NCBI GenBank assembly: GCA_002335385.1
Contig: DCVK01000008.1
Span: forward strand, 1-64,000
Direction of reading: 5' to 3'
DNA: 64,000 nt
From: Candidatus Aminicenantes bacterium UBA2190
GTDB taxonomy: Bacteria; Acidobacteriota; Aminicenantia; UBA2199
In this document: positions 40,147 to 48,475 of the stretch, in pieces
Position numbering within the stretch: position 1 is the first letter of the stretch
Layout: every line of letters begins with the position of its first letter
Made by a program: the position numbers and the translations under genes
Notes under the pieces: model-generated
What the model was told of the DNA's origin: nothing
The model's database searches: none
The model's input: only the letters and a program-made list of their open reading frames with translations

Positions 40147-41691
40147 ATGAAAACCAAGATCAAGGACCTGATCAAATTGCGAGAAGAGAAGGATGCGGCG
40201 GGCGGATTGGACAAGCTCGCCCAACGCCGGGCCCGCGGCCTGATGACGGCCCGCGACCGCATCGAGTACCTTTTCGACCCCGACACCTTCGTCGAGTTGC
40301 AGGGCTACGTCTCGCACCACTCGGGGAACTTCGGCCTGGACAAGAAGAAATTCCTCGGCGATGGCGTCATCACCGGCTTCGGCAAGATCAATGACCGGGT
40401 CGTCTACGTCTTTTCCCAGGATTTCACCGTCCTCGGGGGCTCGCTGGGCGAGATGCATGCCAGGAAAATCGTCAACATCCAGGACCTGGCGCTGAAGGCC
40501 GGTGCCCCGGTCGTCGGCATCAACGATTCAGGCGGCGCCCGCATCCAGGAGGGGATCAACAGCCTCGCCGGCTACGGCGACATCTTCTACCGCAACACCA
40601 TCGCCTCGGGGGTCATCCCGCAGATCTCGGTGATCATGGGGCCCTGCGCCGGCGGCGCCGTCTATTCGCCGGGCATCACCGACTTCGTCTTCATGGTCGA
40701 CAAGTCCAGCTACATGTTTGTCACCGGCCCCGAGGTCATCAAGGCCGTCAACAAGGAAGAGGTGACCTTCGAGGAGCTCGGCGGCGCCGAGAGCCACGCC
40801 ACCATCTCGGGAGTGGCCCACTTCGTCGGCCACGACGAAAAGGATACCCTGGACATGGTCAAGGAGCTGCTCAGCTACCTGCCCGCCTCCAACATGGAGC
40901 CGCCGCCCGACGCCGAGGGCAGCGACCCCTTCGACCGCATGGACGACCGGCTGAACGAGATCGTGCCGGTCAATCCCAACAAGCCCTATGACGTCAAGGA
41001 GCTGATCCTGGCCGTGGTCGACCACCAGAAGTTCCTCGAGGTTCACAAGGGCTATGCCCAGAACCTGGTGGTCGGCTTCGCCCGTCTGGGCGGCCGCTCG
41101 GTCGGCATCATCGCCAACAACCCGGCGATCTTCGCCGGCACCCTCGACGTGCAGGCCTCGATGAAGGGCGCGCGCTTCATCCGCTTCTGCGACGCCTTCA
41201 GCGTCCCGCTGGTCAGCTTCGTCGACGTCCCCGGCTTCCTCCCCGGCCGCGACCAGGAGCAGCTGGGCATCATCAAGCACGGGGCCAAGATGCTCTTCGC
41301 CTATTCCGAGGCCACGGTGCCCAAGCTGACGGTCATCACCCGCAAGGCCTACGGCGGGGCGTACATCGTCATGAGCTCAAAGCACCTGGGCGCCGACGTG
41401 GTCTGCGCCTGGCCGACGGCCGAGATCGCGGTCATGGGCCCGCAGGGGGCGATCAACATCATCTTCAAAAAGGACATCTCCGAAGCCGTCGAGCCGGAAA
41501 CGGTGCGCGAGCGGCTGATCGCCGAATACAAGGAAAAGTTCGCCAATCCCAGGGAGCCGGCCGCCTACGGCTACGTCGACGAGATCATCCTGCCGGTGGA
41601 GACCCGCCCCTTCCTGATCAAGAACCTGGAATCCCTGGCCAACAAGACGCAGAAGCTGCCTCCGAAAAAGCACGGCAACATCCCCCTCTAA
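40147..41691 (+). CDS. Acyl-CoA carboxylase, carboxyltransferase (PccB-type) subunit
   Basis: A 514-residue crotonase-fold carboxyltransferase. Landmarks: ARGLMTARDRIEYLFDPDTF, the first oxyanion loop INDSGGARIQEGINSLAGYG, PQISVIMGPCAGGAVYSPGI, and in the second half VGIIANNPAIFAGTLDVQAS, SFVDVPGFLPGRDQEQLGII and YGGAYIVMSSKHLGADVVCA. These match propionyl/acetyl-CoA carboxylase beta or methylmalonyl-CoA carboxyltransferase. Both CoA and biotin sites look intact, so this subunit should be functional. It is first of a three-gene operon, followed 9 bases later by the biotin-carboxylase-like subunit. Confidence 0.95.
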   Translation: MKTKIKDLIKLREEKDAAGGLDKLAQRRARGLMTARDRIEYLFDPDTFVELQGYVSHHSGNFGLDKKKFLGDGVITGFGKINDRVVYVFSQDFTVLGGSLGEMHARKIVNIQDLALKAGAPVVGINDSGGARIQEGINSLAGYGDIFYRNTIASGVIPQISVIMGPCAGGAVYSPGITDFVFMVDKSSYMFVTGPEVIKAVNKEEVTFEELGGAESHATISGVAHFVGHDEKDTLDMVKELLSYLPASNMEPPPDAEGSDPFDRMDDRLNEIVPVNPNKPYDVKELILAVVDHQKFLEVHKGYAQNLVVGFARLGGRSVGIIANNPAIFAGTLDVQASMKGARFIRFCDAFSVPLVSFVDVPGFLPGRDQEQLGIIKHGAKMLFAYSEATVPKLTVITRKAYGGAYIVMSSKHLGADVVCAWPTAEIAVMGPQGAINIIFKKDISEAVEPETVRERLIAEYKEKFANPREPAAYGYVDEIILPVETRPFLIKNLESLANKTQKLPPKKHGNIPL

Positions 41692-41700
41692 GGAGAGGAC

Positions 41701-43188
41701 ATGAAAGAGAAGGTCCTGATCCCCACCCGGGGCGTCATCGCCCTGGACATCATCAATTCGCTCAACAGCATGGGCATGGAGACGGTCCTGATGCATTCGC
41801 CGGAGGATTCGCTCTCCCTGCCCGTCAAGCTGGCCGATCGCAGCTTCAAGTTCTATTCGTCGCGCCTGGAGGACAGCTACCTCGACGGCGAGGCCATCCT
41901 GGAGAAGGCGCGCGAGGTCAAGGCCGACTGCATCCACCCCGGCTACGGCTTCCTGGCCGAAAGCCCGGAATTCGCCCGCAAATGCCGCGAGAACGGCATC
42001 CGTTTCATCGGCCCCGAGGCCGGCGTGCTGGCGGCGGTGGAGGACAAGTGCCGGCTGCGGCAAACGGCCGCCGCCATCGGCTTGCCGGTGCTGAAGTACT
42101 CCGAGCTGCTGCGCAGCCCCCTCGACTGCGAGGCCTGCGACGAGGGTTTCACCTACCCGCTGATCATCAAACCGCTGAAGAGCTCGGGTGGGCGGGGCAT
42201 CCGCGTCGCCGACTACCGGCGCGAGGCCCAGGAGCAGGTGGTCAACCTGCTCAAGCGCGAGGAGAACGCCCGCAACGGCGTCTTTTTCGAGGAGTTCCGC
42301 CCGTACGCCCACCATATCGAGATCCCTTTCTTCCGCGACGCCAGGGACAACATCCTGTTCCTGCCCGAGATCGAGTCGTCGATCCAGCGCCGCTTCCAGA
42401 AGATCTTCCAGGAATCGCCCTCGCCCAACATCGACGAGCGGCTGCGCGCCTGCCTCTACGAGCGCTCGCAGGCGCTGCTCAGGAAGATCGACTATGTCGG
42501 CCTCGGCTATGTCGAGTTCATCGTCGAGAACAACGAGTGCCTCTTTTCCGAGATCAACCCCACGTTCCAGATCAACACCCTGATCTCCGAAGTGCACCTG
42601 AGCTCCAACTTCCTGAAGAAGCAGGTGGTCATCGCCCGCGGCGAGTTGCTGCACGACGTGCAGGGCGTCAAGATCGTCCAGCCCAAGCACCACGTGCTCC
42701 TGGTCTCGCTGATGGCCGAGGATCCCTACAACAACTTCCTGCCTTCCAGCGGCCAGATCAGCCACTTCTTCCACTACTCGACCATCCGCAACGTCTTCAA
42801 GACCACGCTCTACACCGGGGCGCGCGTGACGCCGATGTACGATCCCTTCATCGGCAAGATCCTCACCTATGCCGTCGAGCGGCCCAACGCCATCAACGAC
42901 ATGCGCAGCTTCCTGGACAACATCATCATCCGCGGCATCCGCACCAACCTGGTCTTCCTCAAGCACCTGCTGCAGTGCGAGAGCCTGCGCCAGGGCGACA
43001 CCATCATCGACTTCCTGCACCTGAAATTCGACTTCACCAAGCTGAGGAATTCCGAGGAGGAGGCGGTCATCGCCGCGGCGCTGCTGGCCGCCGACTTCCA
43101 TCTCGACAACCGCCGGAAGAACTACAAGGCCAAGCTCGAGAAGATGAAGCAGCCGGGCTTCTTCAAGCGCCTCTTCAGCCCTTATTGA
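41701..43188 (+). CDS. Biotin carboxylase-like ATP-grasp subunit lacking canonical bicarbonate-site residues
   Basis: A 495-residue protein with the biotin carboxylase fold. Equivalents of E. coli AccC residues for ATP and metal are present: K116, K157 (YPLIIK), H205, K234 (RRFQK), E272, E284 and N286. The conserved MNTRxQVEH motif is replaced by INPTFQINT: Arg292 becomes T288 and Glu296 becomes N292. The following Arg338 (CRINAEDP) becomes S336 in VSLMAEDP. Those residues bind and deprotonate bicarbonate and stabilise the biotin enolate. It is therefore doubtful that this subunit makes carboxybiotin by the normal mechanism. The C-terminal domain (DPFIGKILTYAVERPNAIND) is otherwise typical. 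Confidence 0.85.
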   Translation: MKEKVLIPTRGVIALDIINSLNSMGMETVLMHSPEDSLSLPVKLADRSFKFYSSRLEDSYLDGEAILEKAREVKADCIHPGYGFLAESPEFARKCRENGIRFIGPEAGVLAAVEDKCRLRQTAAAIGLPVLKYSELLRSPLDCEACDEGFTYPLIIKPLKSSGGRGIRVADYRREAQEQVVNLLKREENARNGVFFEEFRPYAHHIEIPFFRDARDNILFLPEIESSIQRRFQKIFQESPSPNIDERLRACLYERSQALLRKIDYVGLGYVEFIVENNECLFSEINPTFQINTLISEVHLSSNFLKKQVVIARGELLHDVQGVKIVQPKHHVLLVSLMAEDPYNNFLPSSGQISHFFHYSTIRNVFKTTLYTGARVTPMYDPFIGKILTYAVERPNAINDMRSFLDNIIIRGIRTNLVFLKHLLQCESLRQGDTIIDFLHLKFDFTKLRNSEEEAVIAAALLAADFHLDNRRKNYKAKLEKMKQPGFFKRLFSPY

Positions 43189-43196
43189 GGTGAACC

Positions 43197-43712
43197 ATGA
43201 AGTACAAGTTCCTCTTGGACAAGAAGGTCGTCGAGGCCGAGATCGCCAACAGCGCCACCTTCCATTCGCCTACCGAGATCAAGATGGACAAGAACAAGCT
43301 CGAGATCCTGATCGGCGAGGTCAAGGACGACGAGGTGCTCTCGTTCTTCATTGACAACAAGCTGCACCAGGTCGAGTTCGTCCGCGACGAGAACGGCTAT
43401 CCCCAGGGCATCTACGTCGACGAGGAGTTCTACTCGGCTTCGCTGCTCAAGATCGACAGCCTGTTCTATTACAAGGAAAAGCCGGTCAGCGCCTCCAAGT
43501 CGGGCTCGGTGCGCAGCTTCATCCCCGGCTGCATCAAGAAGATCTATTTCCGCGCCCAGGACCGGGTCGAGGAGAACGACATCATCCTCATCCACGAGGC
43601 CATGAAGATGGAGAACGAGATCCGCGCCCCCAAGTCGGGCGTGATCAAGTCCATGGGCGTGCAGGAGGGGGACAACATCCTGGCCAACCACCTGCTGTTC
43701 GAGATCGAGTAA
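43197..43712 (+). CDS. Biotin carboxyl carrier protein
   Basis: A 171-residue protein whose last 70 residues are a biotinyl domain with the biotinylation site EAMKMENEI (Lys137). The N-terminal ~95 residues (KYKFLLDKKVVEAEIANSAT; KLEILIGEVKDDEVLSFFID) form a separate beta-rich module, comparable to the BT-type linker domain of propionyl-CoA carboxylase alpha. It follows the biotin-carboxylase-like gene after 8 bases. The three genes form one carboxylase/transcarboxylase-type complex, with the biotin subunit as a separate chain. Confidence 0.92.
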   Translation: MKYKFLLDKKVVEAEIANSATFHSPTEIKMDKNKLEILIGEVKDDEVLSFFIDNKLHQVEFVRDENGYPQGIYVDEEFYSASLLKIDSLFYYKEKPVSASKSGSVRSFIPGCIKKIYFRAQDRVEENDIILIHEAMKMENEIRAPKSGVIKSMGVQEGDNILANHLLFEIE

Positions 43713-43747
43713 TCCCGCGCATCCCCCCTGCGCTTCCCCGGCGCTTC

Positions 43748-43776
43748 TTTCAATCCGGGCGCTCCTTTGATAGAAT
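43748..43776 (+). promoter_or_regulatory. Promoter of the 43.8 kb membrane-anchored protein/folK
   Basis: TTTCAA (43748-43753), 17-nt spacer, TAGAAT (43771-43776) with extended TGA. Confidence 0.5.
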
Positions 43777-43812
43777 CGATCCAGCGAGAGCGCGCTTTTC
43801 GCGGAGGGTGGC

Positions 43813-44460
43813 ATGAACGATGCGGTTTCAGGATTGATCGTGGCGGCGGCAACCGCCGTTCTGGTCGCGGGCATTTTCTTCTGGGCCGGACGGGCCAGGA
43901 AAAAGAAGATCGAGGCTCTGCGCTCTCTCTGCGTCCAGCGTGGCTGGAAATACGAGCGCGTCAGCGGCTCCCTGTACCACGGCCACCGCGTCACGGGCGA
44001 CGGCTGGCAATTCGAGGTTGTCTCCCGCTCCGGCGGCCGCGAGACGGCCCCCGGCTCGTCCGACTGGGCTCATTCGTCGCAATGGTCGGCCACGGCGGAG
44101 GATCCCGGACGCGGCACGTTCATCCTCGGCTCGCGCCTGGGCGGGATGCTGGATATCACCCGGATGCCGCCGCAGCTCCTTTCCCGCTTCCTGGGCGAGG
44201 AGATCGCCGGCCTGCGGCCCTTTCCGGCGGGGGAAAGGCTGGACCCGCGCTATGTCCTTTTCTCCAGGGAAGAACCGCCGGCGGTCGGGTTCCTCGATGG
44301 ACGGGCCGAGGATCTGCTGCTGGCCTGGCCGCATAAACTTCCCCTGGTCGTCCGCTCCTCGCCCGCCCGGCTTTCCCTGACGGCGCTGAACCAGCGCCTG
44401 GAGAAACCCGGGGAGGTTGCCGCCTTCATCGAGCTGGGGCTGAGCCTGGCGGCGCGCTAG
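43813..44460 (+). CDS. Membrane-anchored protein of unknown function
   Basis: A 215-residue protein with one N-terminal membrane helix (GLIVAAATAVLVAGIFFWAG) followed by a basic stop-transfer stretch (RARKKKIEALRSLCVQRGWK) and a soluble domain (LYHGHRVTGDGWQFEVVSRS; HSSQWSATAEDPGRGTFILG). The RGWxYExxxG pattern resembles DUF3137-type or galactose-oxidase-adjacent proteins, but I cannot assign a family. It has a GGAGGG site before ATG 43813 and precedes folK by 18 bases. Confidence 0.65.
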   Translation: MNDAVSGLIVAAATAVLVAGIFFWAGRARKKKIEALRSLCVQRGWKYERVSGSLYHGHRVTGDGWQFEVVSRSGGRETAPGSSDWAHSSQWSATAEDPGRGTFILGSRLGGMLDITRMPPQLLSRFLGEEIAGLRPFPAGERLDPRYVLFSREEPPAVGFLDGRAEDLLLAWPHKLPLVVRSSPARLSLTALNQRLEKPGEVAAFIELGLSLAAR

Positions 44461-44478
44461 GGGAGGAGGGATCAGGAC

Positions 44479-45039
44479 ATGCCGCGATCCAAGGATAAAA
44501 CCGGCTGCCAGCCCGATGGCTACCGGCCCGGGTGCGCGATCCGGCCGCAGCCCGGCGAGCGCCTCTACTATCTCGGTCTCGGGTCGAACCTGGGCGACCG
44601 CCGGGCACATCTCGACCGCGCCCTCTCTTTCCTGGCCGGGCTGGGGCACCTGCTGAAGCGCTCCTCGATCTACGAGACCTCGCCGGTGGGCATGCCCGGG
44701 TCCGCCCCGTTCCTGAACATGGTGGCGACCCTGGCCACTGCCCTGGAGCCCCTCGACCTGCTCCGGGAGTGCCAGGCCTGCGAGGCCGGCCAGGGGCGCG
44801 ACCTGGCGGATTCCCGTTTGCGCGACCGGGTGATCGACATCGACATCCTGCTGGCCGGGGACATGGTCATGGACACGCCGGAACTGACCCTGCCGCATCC
44901 GCGCCTGGCCGAGCGCGGCTTCGTCCTGGTGCCGTTGTTCGAGATCGCCCCCAAGCTGCTCCACCCCGTCGAAAAGGTCACGGTGGCGCGCCTCCTCTCG
45001 CGGCTGAAGGGCGGGGAAAGGATCACGCGCCTGGATTGA
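44479..45039 (+). CDS. folK: 2-amino-4-hydroxy-6-hydroxymethyldihydropteridine diphosphokinase
   Basis: A 186-residue enzyme of folate synthesis that pyrophosphorylates 6-hydroxymethyl-dihydropterin. Hallmarks: YYLGLGSNLGDRRAHLDRAL, SSIYETSPVGMPGSAPFLNM, and RDRVIDIDILLAGDMVMDTP followed by LPHPRLAERGFVLVPLFEIA. An N-terminal extension of about 30 residues precedes the catalytic core. A GGAGGAGGG site precedes the ATG. No folP or folB adjoins it. Confidence 0.95.
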   Translation: MPRSKDKTGCQPDGYRPGCAIRPQPGERLYYLGLGSNLGDRRAHLDRALSFLAGLGHLLKRSSIYETSPVGMPGSAPFLNMVATLATALEPLDLLRECQACEAGQGRDLADSRLRDRVIDIDILLAGDMVMDTPELTLPHPRLAERGFVLVPLFEIAPKLLHPVEKVTVARLLSRLKGGERITRLD

Positions 45040-45075
45040 GCATGCCGGCCCGAGCGCCACTCGCGGCATCATGGG

Positions 45076-45104
45076 TTGAGATTTTTTTTCCAAACCTCTA
45101 TTTA
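45076..45104 (+). promoter_or_regulatory. Promoter of the 45.1 kb exported protein
   Basis: TTGAGA (45076-45081), 17-nt spacer with a T-run, TATTTA (45099-45104); a good AAGGAGG precedes the ATG. Confidence 0.55.
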
Positions 45105-45141
45105 ATCGTCTTCGCATGCGGAATGCTTCAAGGAGGTTACT

Positions 45142-45825
45142 ATGTTGAAAAAAGCATTGTTTGCCGTACTTTTCCTGGCCCTGGTCGCCGGAACGCTTGT
45201 CGCTGAAAAGTCGACCTTTGATCCGAGGATCTGCCCGGTCGGGCCCATGAAGTTCAGCGGCGCCGTCTGGTTCGGCAATCGCCCTGGTTACGATCAGGAT
45301 ATGCACATGTCGGTCCGGGTATGGAAGGGGGGCGTGGGCGCGTCCGGGGGCGTGATGACGTTGATGGGGCAGAGGGCGACGAGGGACGGCTATCGCCATT
45401 ATTGCGACATCCACAGCATCGCGATCCGCCGCGGCGAGACGATCACGGTGACCTTCCAGCCACCCTGGGCCGGGCTGGGGCTGTACACGGCCACGATCGC
45501 GGCGCCGCAGTTGCTCAAGATCACCGCGCCGGCCAACGACGCCCATATCACTGTAGGCGGGGCGGGCAATGTGGATGTGCGCTGGGTCGGCGGCACCCCC
45601 CCCTATCAGCTCAGTATCAGCAAGGTCCGCGGTGTCCGGGTTTTCCGCCAGACCGGCATCGCCGGCACCCACGTGAGCGTTCCCCTGGCAACATTCGCCG
45701 CAGGCGTCCAATACTACATCAATGTGGAGGATGCCAAAAGAAGATTCAGCTTCGACCTCGCTGTCGACCCGGCCACTGACTTGACCTTGAGCCAGTCCGG
45801 AGCCTCATGGTTTTACGCGGATTAG
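45142..45825 (+). CDS. Exported protein of unknown function
   Basis: A 227-residue protein with signal peptide (MLKKALFAVLFLALVAGTLV, then AEKSTF). The mature part is beta-rich, with two possible Ig-like halves: MSVRVWKGGVGASGGVMTLM and, after about residue 130, LLKITAPANDAHITVGGAGN and VDVRWVGGTPPYQLSISKVR. No known family is recognised. It has its own promoter and AAGGAGG ribosome site, and it is a single gene convergent with the ferritin-like remnant. Confidence 0.65.
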   Translation: MLKKALFAVLFLALVAGTLVAEKSTFDPRICPVGPMKFSGAVWFGNRPGYDQDMHMSVRVWKGGVGASGGVMTLMGQRATRDGYRHYCDIHSIAIRRGETITVTFQPPWAGLGLYTATIAAPQLLKITAPANDAHITVGGAGNVDVRWVGGTPPYQLSISKVRGVRVFRQTGIAGTHVSVPLATFAAGVQYYINVEDAKRRFSFDLAVDPATDLTLSQSGASWFYAD

Positions 45826-45944
45826 TTTTGGCTCGCACCTGTCAGCGCTCGAGAACTCATTGTGGGAAATTGCCGCCTTCCTTGCCGCATAGCCGGGTGC
45901 AGGGGTAAATCGGAGTTCCCGCTTATTCAGGGAAAACGCGGATC

Positions 45945-45964
45945 GCCCTCCTCGCAGGAGGGGC
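45945..45964. other. Hairpin between convergent genes
   Basis: GCCCTCCT and AGGAGGGGC (one bulge) form a stem around CGC. Without a T-run it is a poor terminator. The surrounding 45826-46039 holds no recognisable gene. Confidence 0.4.
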
Positions 45965-46039
45965 TCCCGTTACGCTGCACGCGGCGCTTCAGCCATTGAT
46001 TGACCGCTCCTTTCGATTCTGGAGAACGGGGAAGGGATC

Positions 46040-46524
46040 TCAAGTGCCTGGGCTGGCCTGACTGGCGGTCTTGAAGTCCTCCAGGTGGCGGATATGGGCA
46101 TTGTTCCCCAGGTTCAGGCTCTCGAACAGGTTCTTGATCTGCGGATCCACGACATGGAAAATGAACGTCTGGTGGCATTCCACCAGGTTCCGTTCGCTAT
46201 CCAGAACCAGGTGGAGCAGGTCGGCGGGCCCCATTTTCCCTTAATGCTGGTTGAGATAGTTCCTGATCGTGTCCAGGTTCTGCACGAACTCCGCGATCGT
46301 TCTCTCTGCCTCTGGGGTTTCCAGGAAGGAGTCCGGGCTCTGCAGGAAGAAATTCCGCATCATCTCGACCTGCCGGGCGTGCTGGTTCTCCTCCTCGGCG
46401 AGATCGTTCAGCAGGTCCGCCAGCTCGGGCTGAGTGACCGCTATGCTCAGGCCGATCATGGTGTACAATTCCCCCGTACGCGTTTCCGCATCCTTTATCA
46501 GGTAGAATGTTTCGCCAGCGACAC
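46040..46524 (-). pseudogene. Broken ferritin-like (rubrerythrin-type) gene
   Basis: A single frame reads FYLIKDAETRTGELYTMIGL, then TQPELADLLNDLAEEENQHA and RQVEMMRNFF, then an in-frame TAA (46241-46243). After two codons the same frame continues GPADLLHLVLDSERNLVECH, QTFIFHVVDPQIKNLFESLN and NNAHIRHLEDF. The two halves together form one four-helix di-iron-type chain with ExxH motifs. The 5' part seems frameshifted: a GTG (46522-46524) with GGAGG upstream is in a different frame, and no ATG opens the main frame upstream of a TTG at 46468. It sits 10 bases after the acyl-CoA synthetase gene. It could alternatively be two short genes or contain sequencing errors. Confidence 0.72.
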
Positions 46525-46534
46525 AGCGCCTCCG

Positions 46535-48238
46535 TTATTTCCCGGGGGTGATGTAGAGGTAGCGCTTCACCTTGTTGGTCGGCGTCTTCTCGAACGGCTC
46601 GGGGTGCTCGATGATCTTCGCGATCTGCGAGAAGGCGGGCAGCTGGGAGTTGATGCGCTGGCGCGCCTGCTCCAGGGTTTCCGCGGTCAGCCGGGTCGCC
46701 TCGCTGGCGTCCAGCTTGCTGCGCTCGAACTCGCGGTCCAGCACGTCGTAGTCCAGGTAGGCCTTGACCTGCAGCTTGCCGCCCTCCTCGAAAACCACCG
46801 CCTCCTGAAAATAGGGCTCCTGCAGGATCTGCTGCTCGATGGCCTCGGGGTAGATGTTCTCTCCCGAGGGGCCGATGATGACGTTCTTGCTGCGCCCCTT
46901 GATGAACAGGTAACCCTCGGCGTCGAAATAGCCCAGGTCGCCCGTCCGCAGCCAGCCGTCGGGGAGGAAGATCTCGGAGGTGGCGCCGGGATTCTTGTAG
47001 TACCCGCCCATGACGATGGGGCCCTTGACGATGATCTCGCCGACGCCGCTGTGGGCGTCGGGCTCGTGGATTCTCATCTCGATGCCCGGGATGGGTTTGC
47101 CGCAGGAGCCGACCTTGACCTGGCCGAAGGGGTTGATGGTCATGATCGGCGCCGTCTCGGTCATGCCGTAGCCGGTGGAATAGCTGATGCCGGCATCGCG
47201 CAGGAACACCTCCACGTCCTCGTTCAGCGAGGCGCCGCCGAACATGAAGAAGCGCAGCTTGTCGCCGAAGGACTTGACCAGCTTGCGTCCGGCCACCTTG
47301 TGCAGTTTCTTGCGGAAAAAAACAAGCGAGTAGAGCTTGTTGACGACCAGCTTGCCATGGATCTGGGGCAGGATCTTCTTGCGGAAGATCTTGTCGATGA
47401 CCAGGGGCACGGTGAGAACCGCCGTCGGCTTGACCGTTTCCATGGCCGCCAGCAGCTTCTGCGGCGTGGGCAGGCCGCGCATGTAATAGACGCTGGCGCC
47501 GATGGCGATGGGGCAGAGCATGCCCCCGGTGGCCTCAAAGGTGTGGGCCAGCGGCAGGATGGAGAGAAAGCGGTCGTTGGAGTTGATGGGGAAGCGCTCG
47601 ATGCCGTTGACCACGTCGAACACGATGTTGCGGTGGCTGAGCATGACCCCCTTGGAATGGCCGGTCGTGCCCGAGGTGTAGATGATCACCGCCAGGTCGT
47701 CGGGATCCACCTCGGGGAAGCGCAGCTGGGTGTCGCCGTCGGGGACGGTCCGTTGCCGGCCGCGCTTGAACAGGCTCATGGTCTTTTCGATCAGCCCCGG
47801 GCGATGCTTCTGCCGGTCCTCGTAGGTGAAGTCCTCCAGGTCGCAGACGAACTTCAGCGCCTCTTCATCCAGCCCCTCGAGCTTCTGGCGCTGCTTGGCC
47901 TCGATGAAGATGCCCTGCGACTCCGAGTTGCGCAGGATGTGGCGGGTGTCGGTCTCGGGAAAACCGGTCAGGATGGGGACGGCCACGGCGCCCATCGAGG
48001 TGACGGCCAGGTAGGCGATGACCCAGTTGGGGCAGTTCTCGCCCATGATGGCCACGCGGTCGCCCTTCCTGATGCCGCGCGCGGCCAGGGAGCCGGCGGC
48101 CTCCTGGATCTGCTGCTTCAACTGCAGGTAGACGATGGGCTGCTCCCCGACCGAGGCGATCGACGGCAGGCTGCCGTATTGGTCGAAGGTCCTTTCCAAG
48201 AGGCATTTAATGGTCAATTGTTCGAGTTCGACGATCAT
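46535..48238 (-). CDS. Long-chain fatty acid:CoA ligase (AMP-forming acyl-CoA synthetase)
   Basis: A 567-residue adenylate-forming enzyme. A3 motif is VIIYTSGTTGHSKGVMLSHR, A5 is STGYGMTETAPIMTINPFGQ, A7/A8 is GWLRTGDLGYFDAEGYLFIK, GRSKNVIIGPSGENIYPEAI, and the C-terminal catalytic lysine region is PFEKTPTNKVKRYLYI. It activates fatty acids for beta-oxidation or lipid synthesis. ATG 48238 has AAGGAG 7 bases upstream. The downstream gene is the broken ferritin-like sequence. Confidence 0.94.
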   Translation of the reverse strand: MIVELEQLTIKCLLERTFDQYGSLPSIASVGEQPIVYLQLKQQIQEAAGSLAARGIRKGDRVAIMGENCPNWVIAYLAVTSMGAVAVPILTGFPETDTRHILRNSESQGIFIEAKQRQKLEGLDEEALKFVCDLEDFTYEDRQKHRPGLIEKTMSLFKRGRQRTVPDGDTQLRFPEVDPDDLAVIIYTSGTTGHSKGVMLSHRNIVFDVVNGIERFPINSNDRFLSILPLAHTFEATGGMLCPIAIGASVYYMRGLPTPQKLLAAMETVKPTAVLTVPLVIDKIFRKKILPQIHGKLVVNKLYSLVFFRKKLHKVAGRKLVKSFGDKLRFFMFGGASLNEDVEVFLRDAGISYSTGYGMTETAPIMTINPFGQVKVGSCGKPIPGIEMRIHEPDAHSGVGEIIVKGPIVMGGYYKNPGATSEIFLPDGWLRTGDLGYFDAEGYLFIKGRSKNVIIGPSGENIYPEAIEQQILQEPYFQEAVVFEEGGKLQVKAYLDYDVLDREFERSKLDASEATRLTAETLEQARQRINSQLPAFSQIAKIIEHPEPFEKTPTNKVKRYLYITPGK

Positions 48239-48259
48239 GGGCGTCTCCTTGACCGACAA

Positions 48260-48288
48260 ATAGTAAAGAATGGGGAAATGAATGTCAA
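48260..48288 (-). promoter_or_regulatory. Promoter of the acyl-CoA synthetase gene
   Basis: Minus strand perfect TTGACA (48283-48288), 17-nt spacer, TACTAT (48260-48265). Confidence 0.7.
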
Positions 48289-48296
48289 ATGAAGAC

Positions 48297-48407
48297 GAGG
48301 TTCGAGGTTCGAAGTTGAAGAAAAAGGCGAAAGGCACAAGTAAAAAGGCAAAAGTGAAGAGACGGACTTTTTTATTACTGACACTACCACTGCCGCTGAC
48401 ACTCAGG
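48297..48407. repeat. Heptamer-periodic repeat region (GAGGTTC, GGCAAAA) plus hexamer array
   Basis: 48297-48317: GAGGTTC, GAGGTTC, GAAGTTG. 48326-48360: GGCGAAA, GGCACAA, GTAAAAA, GGCAAAA, GTGAAGA. 48378-48407: CTGACA, CTACCA, CTGCCG, CTGACA, CTCAGG with a 6-nt period. Confidence 0.7.
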
Positions 48408-48419
48408 AGCAGCGCGTGA

Positions 48420-48448
48420 TTGATATTTAATGATGCCTGTTGTATAAC
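48420..48448 (+). promoter_or_regulatory. Promoter of the 48.5 kb lipoprotein
   Basis: TTGATA (48420-48425), 17-nt spacer, TATAAC (48443-48448). Confidence 0.6.
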
Positions 48449-48475
48449 CCGACAAAAGCAGCCAAAGGAGGAACC

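Noticed and set aside
42863..43109. Short minus-strand frames over the biotin-carboxylase-like gene
   Set aside because: They are codon-shadow frames with Arg/Ser-rich composition and no ribosome site.
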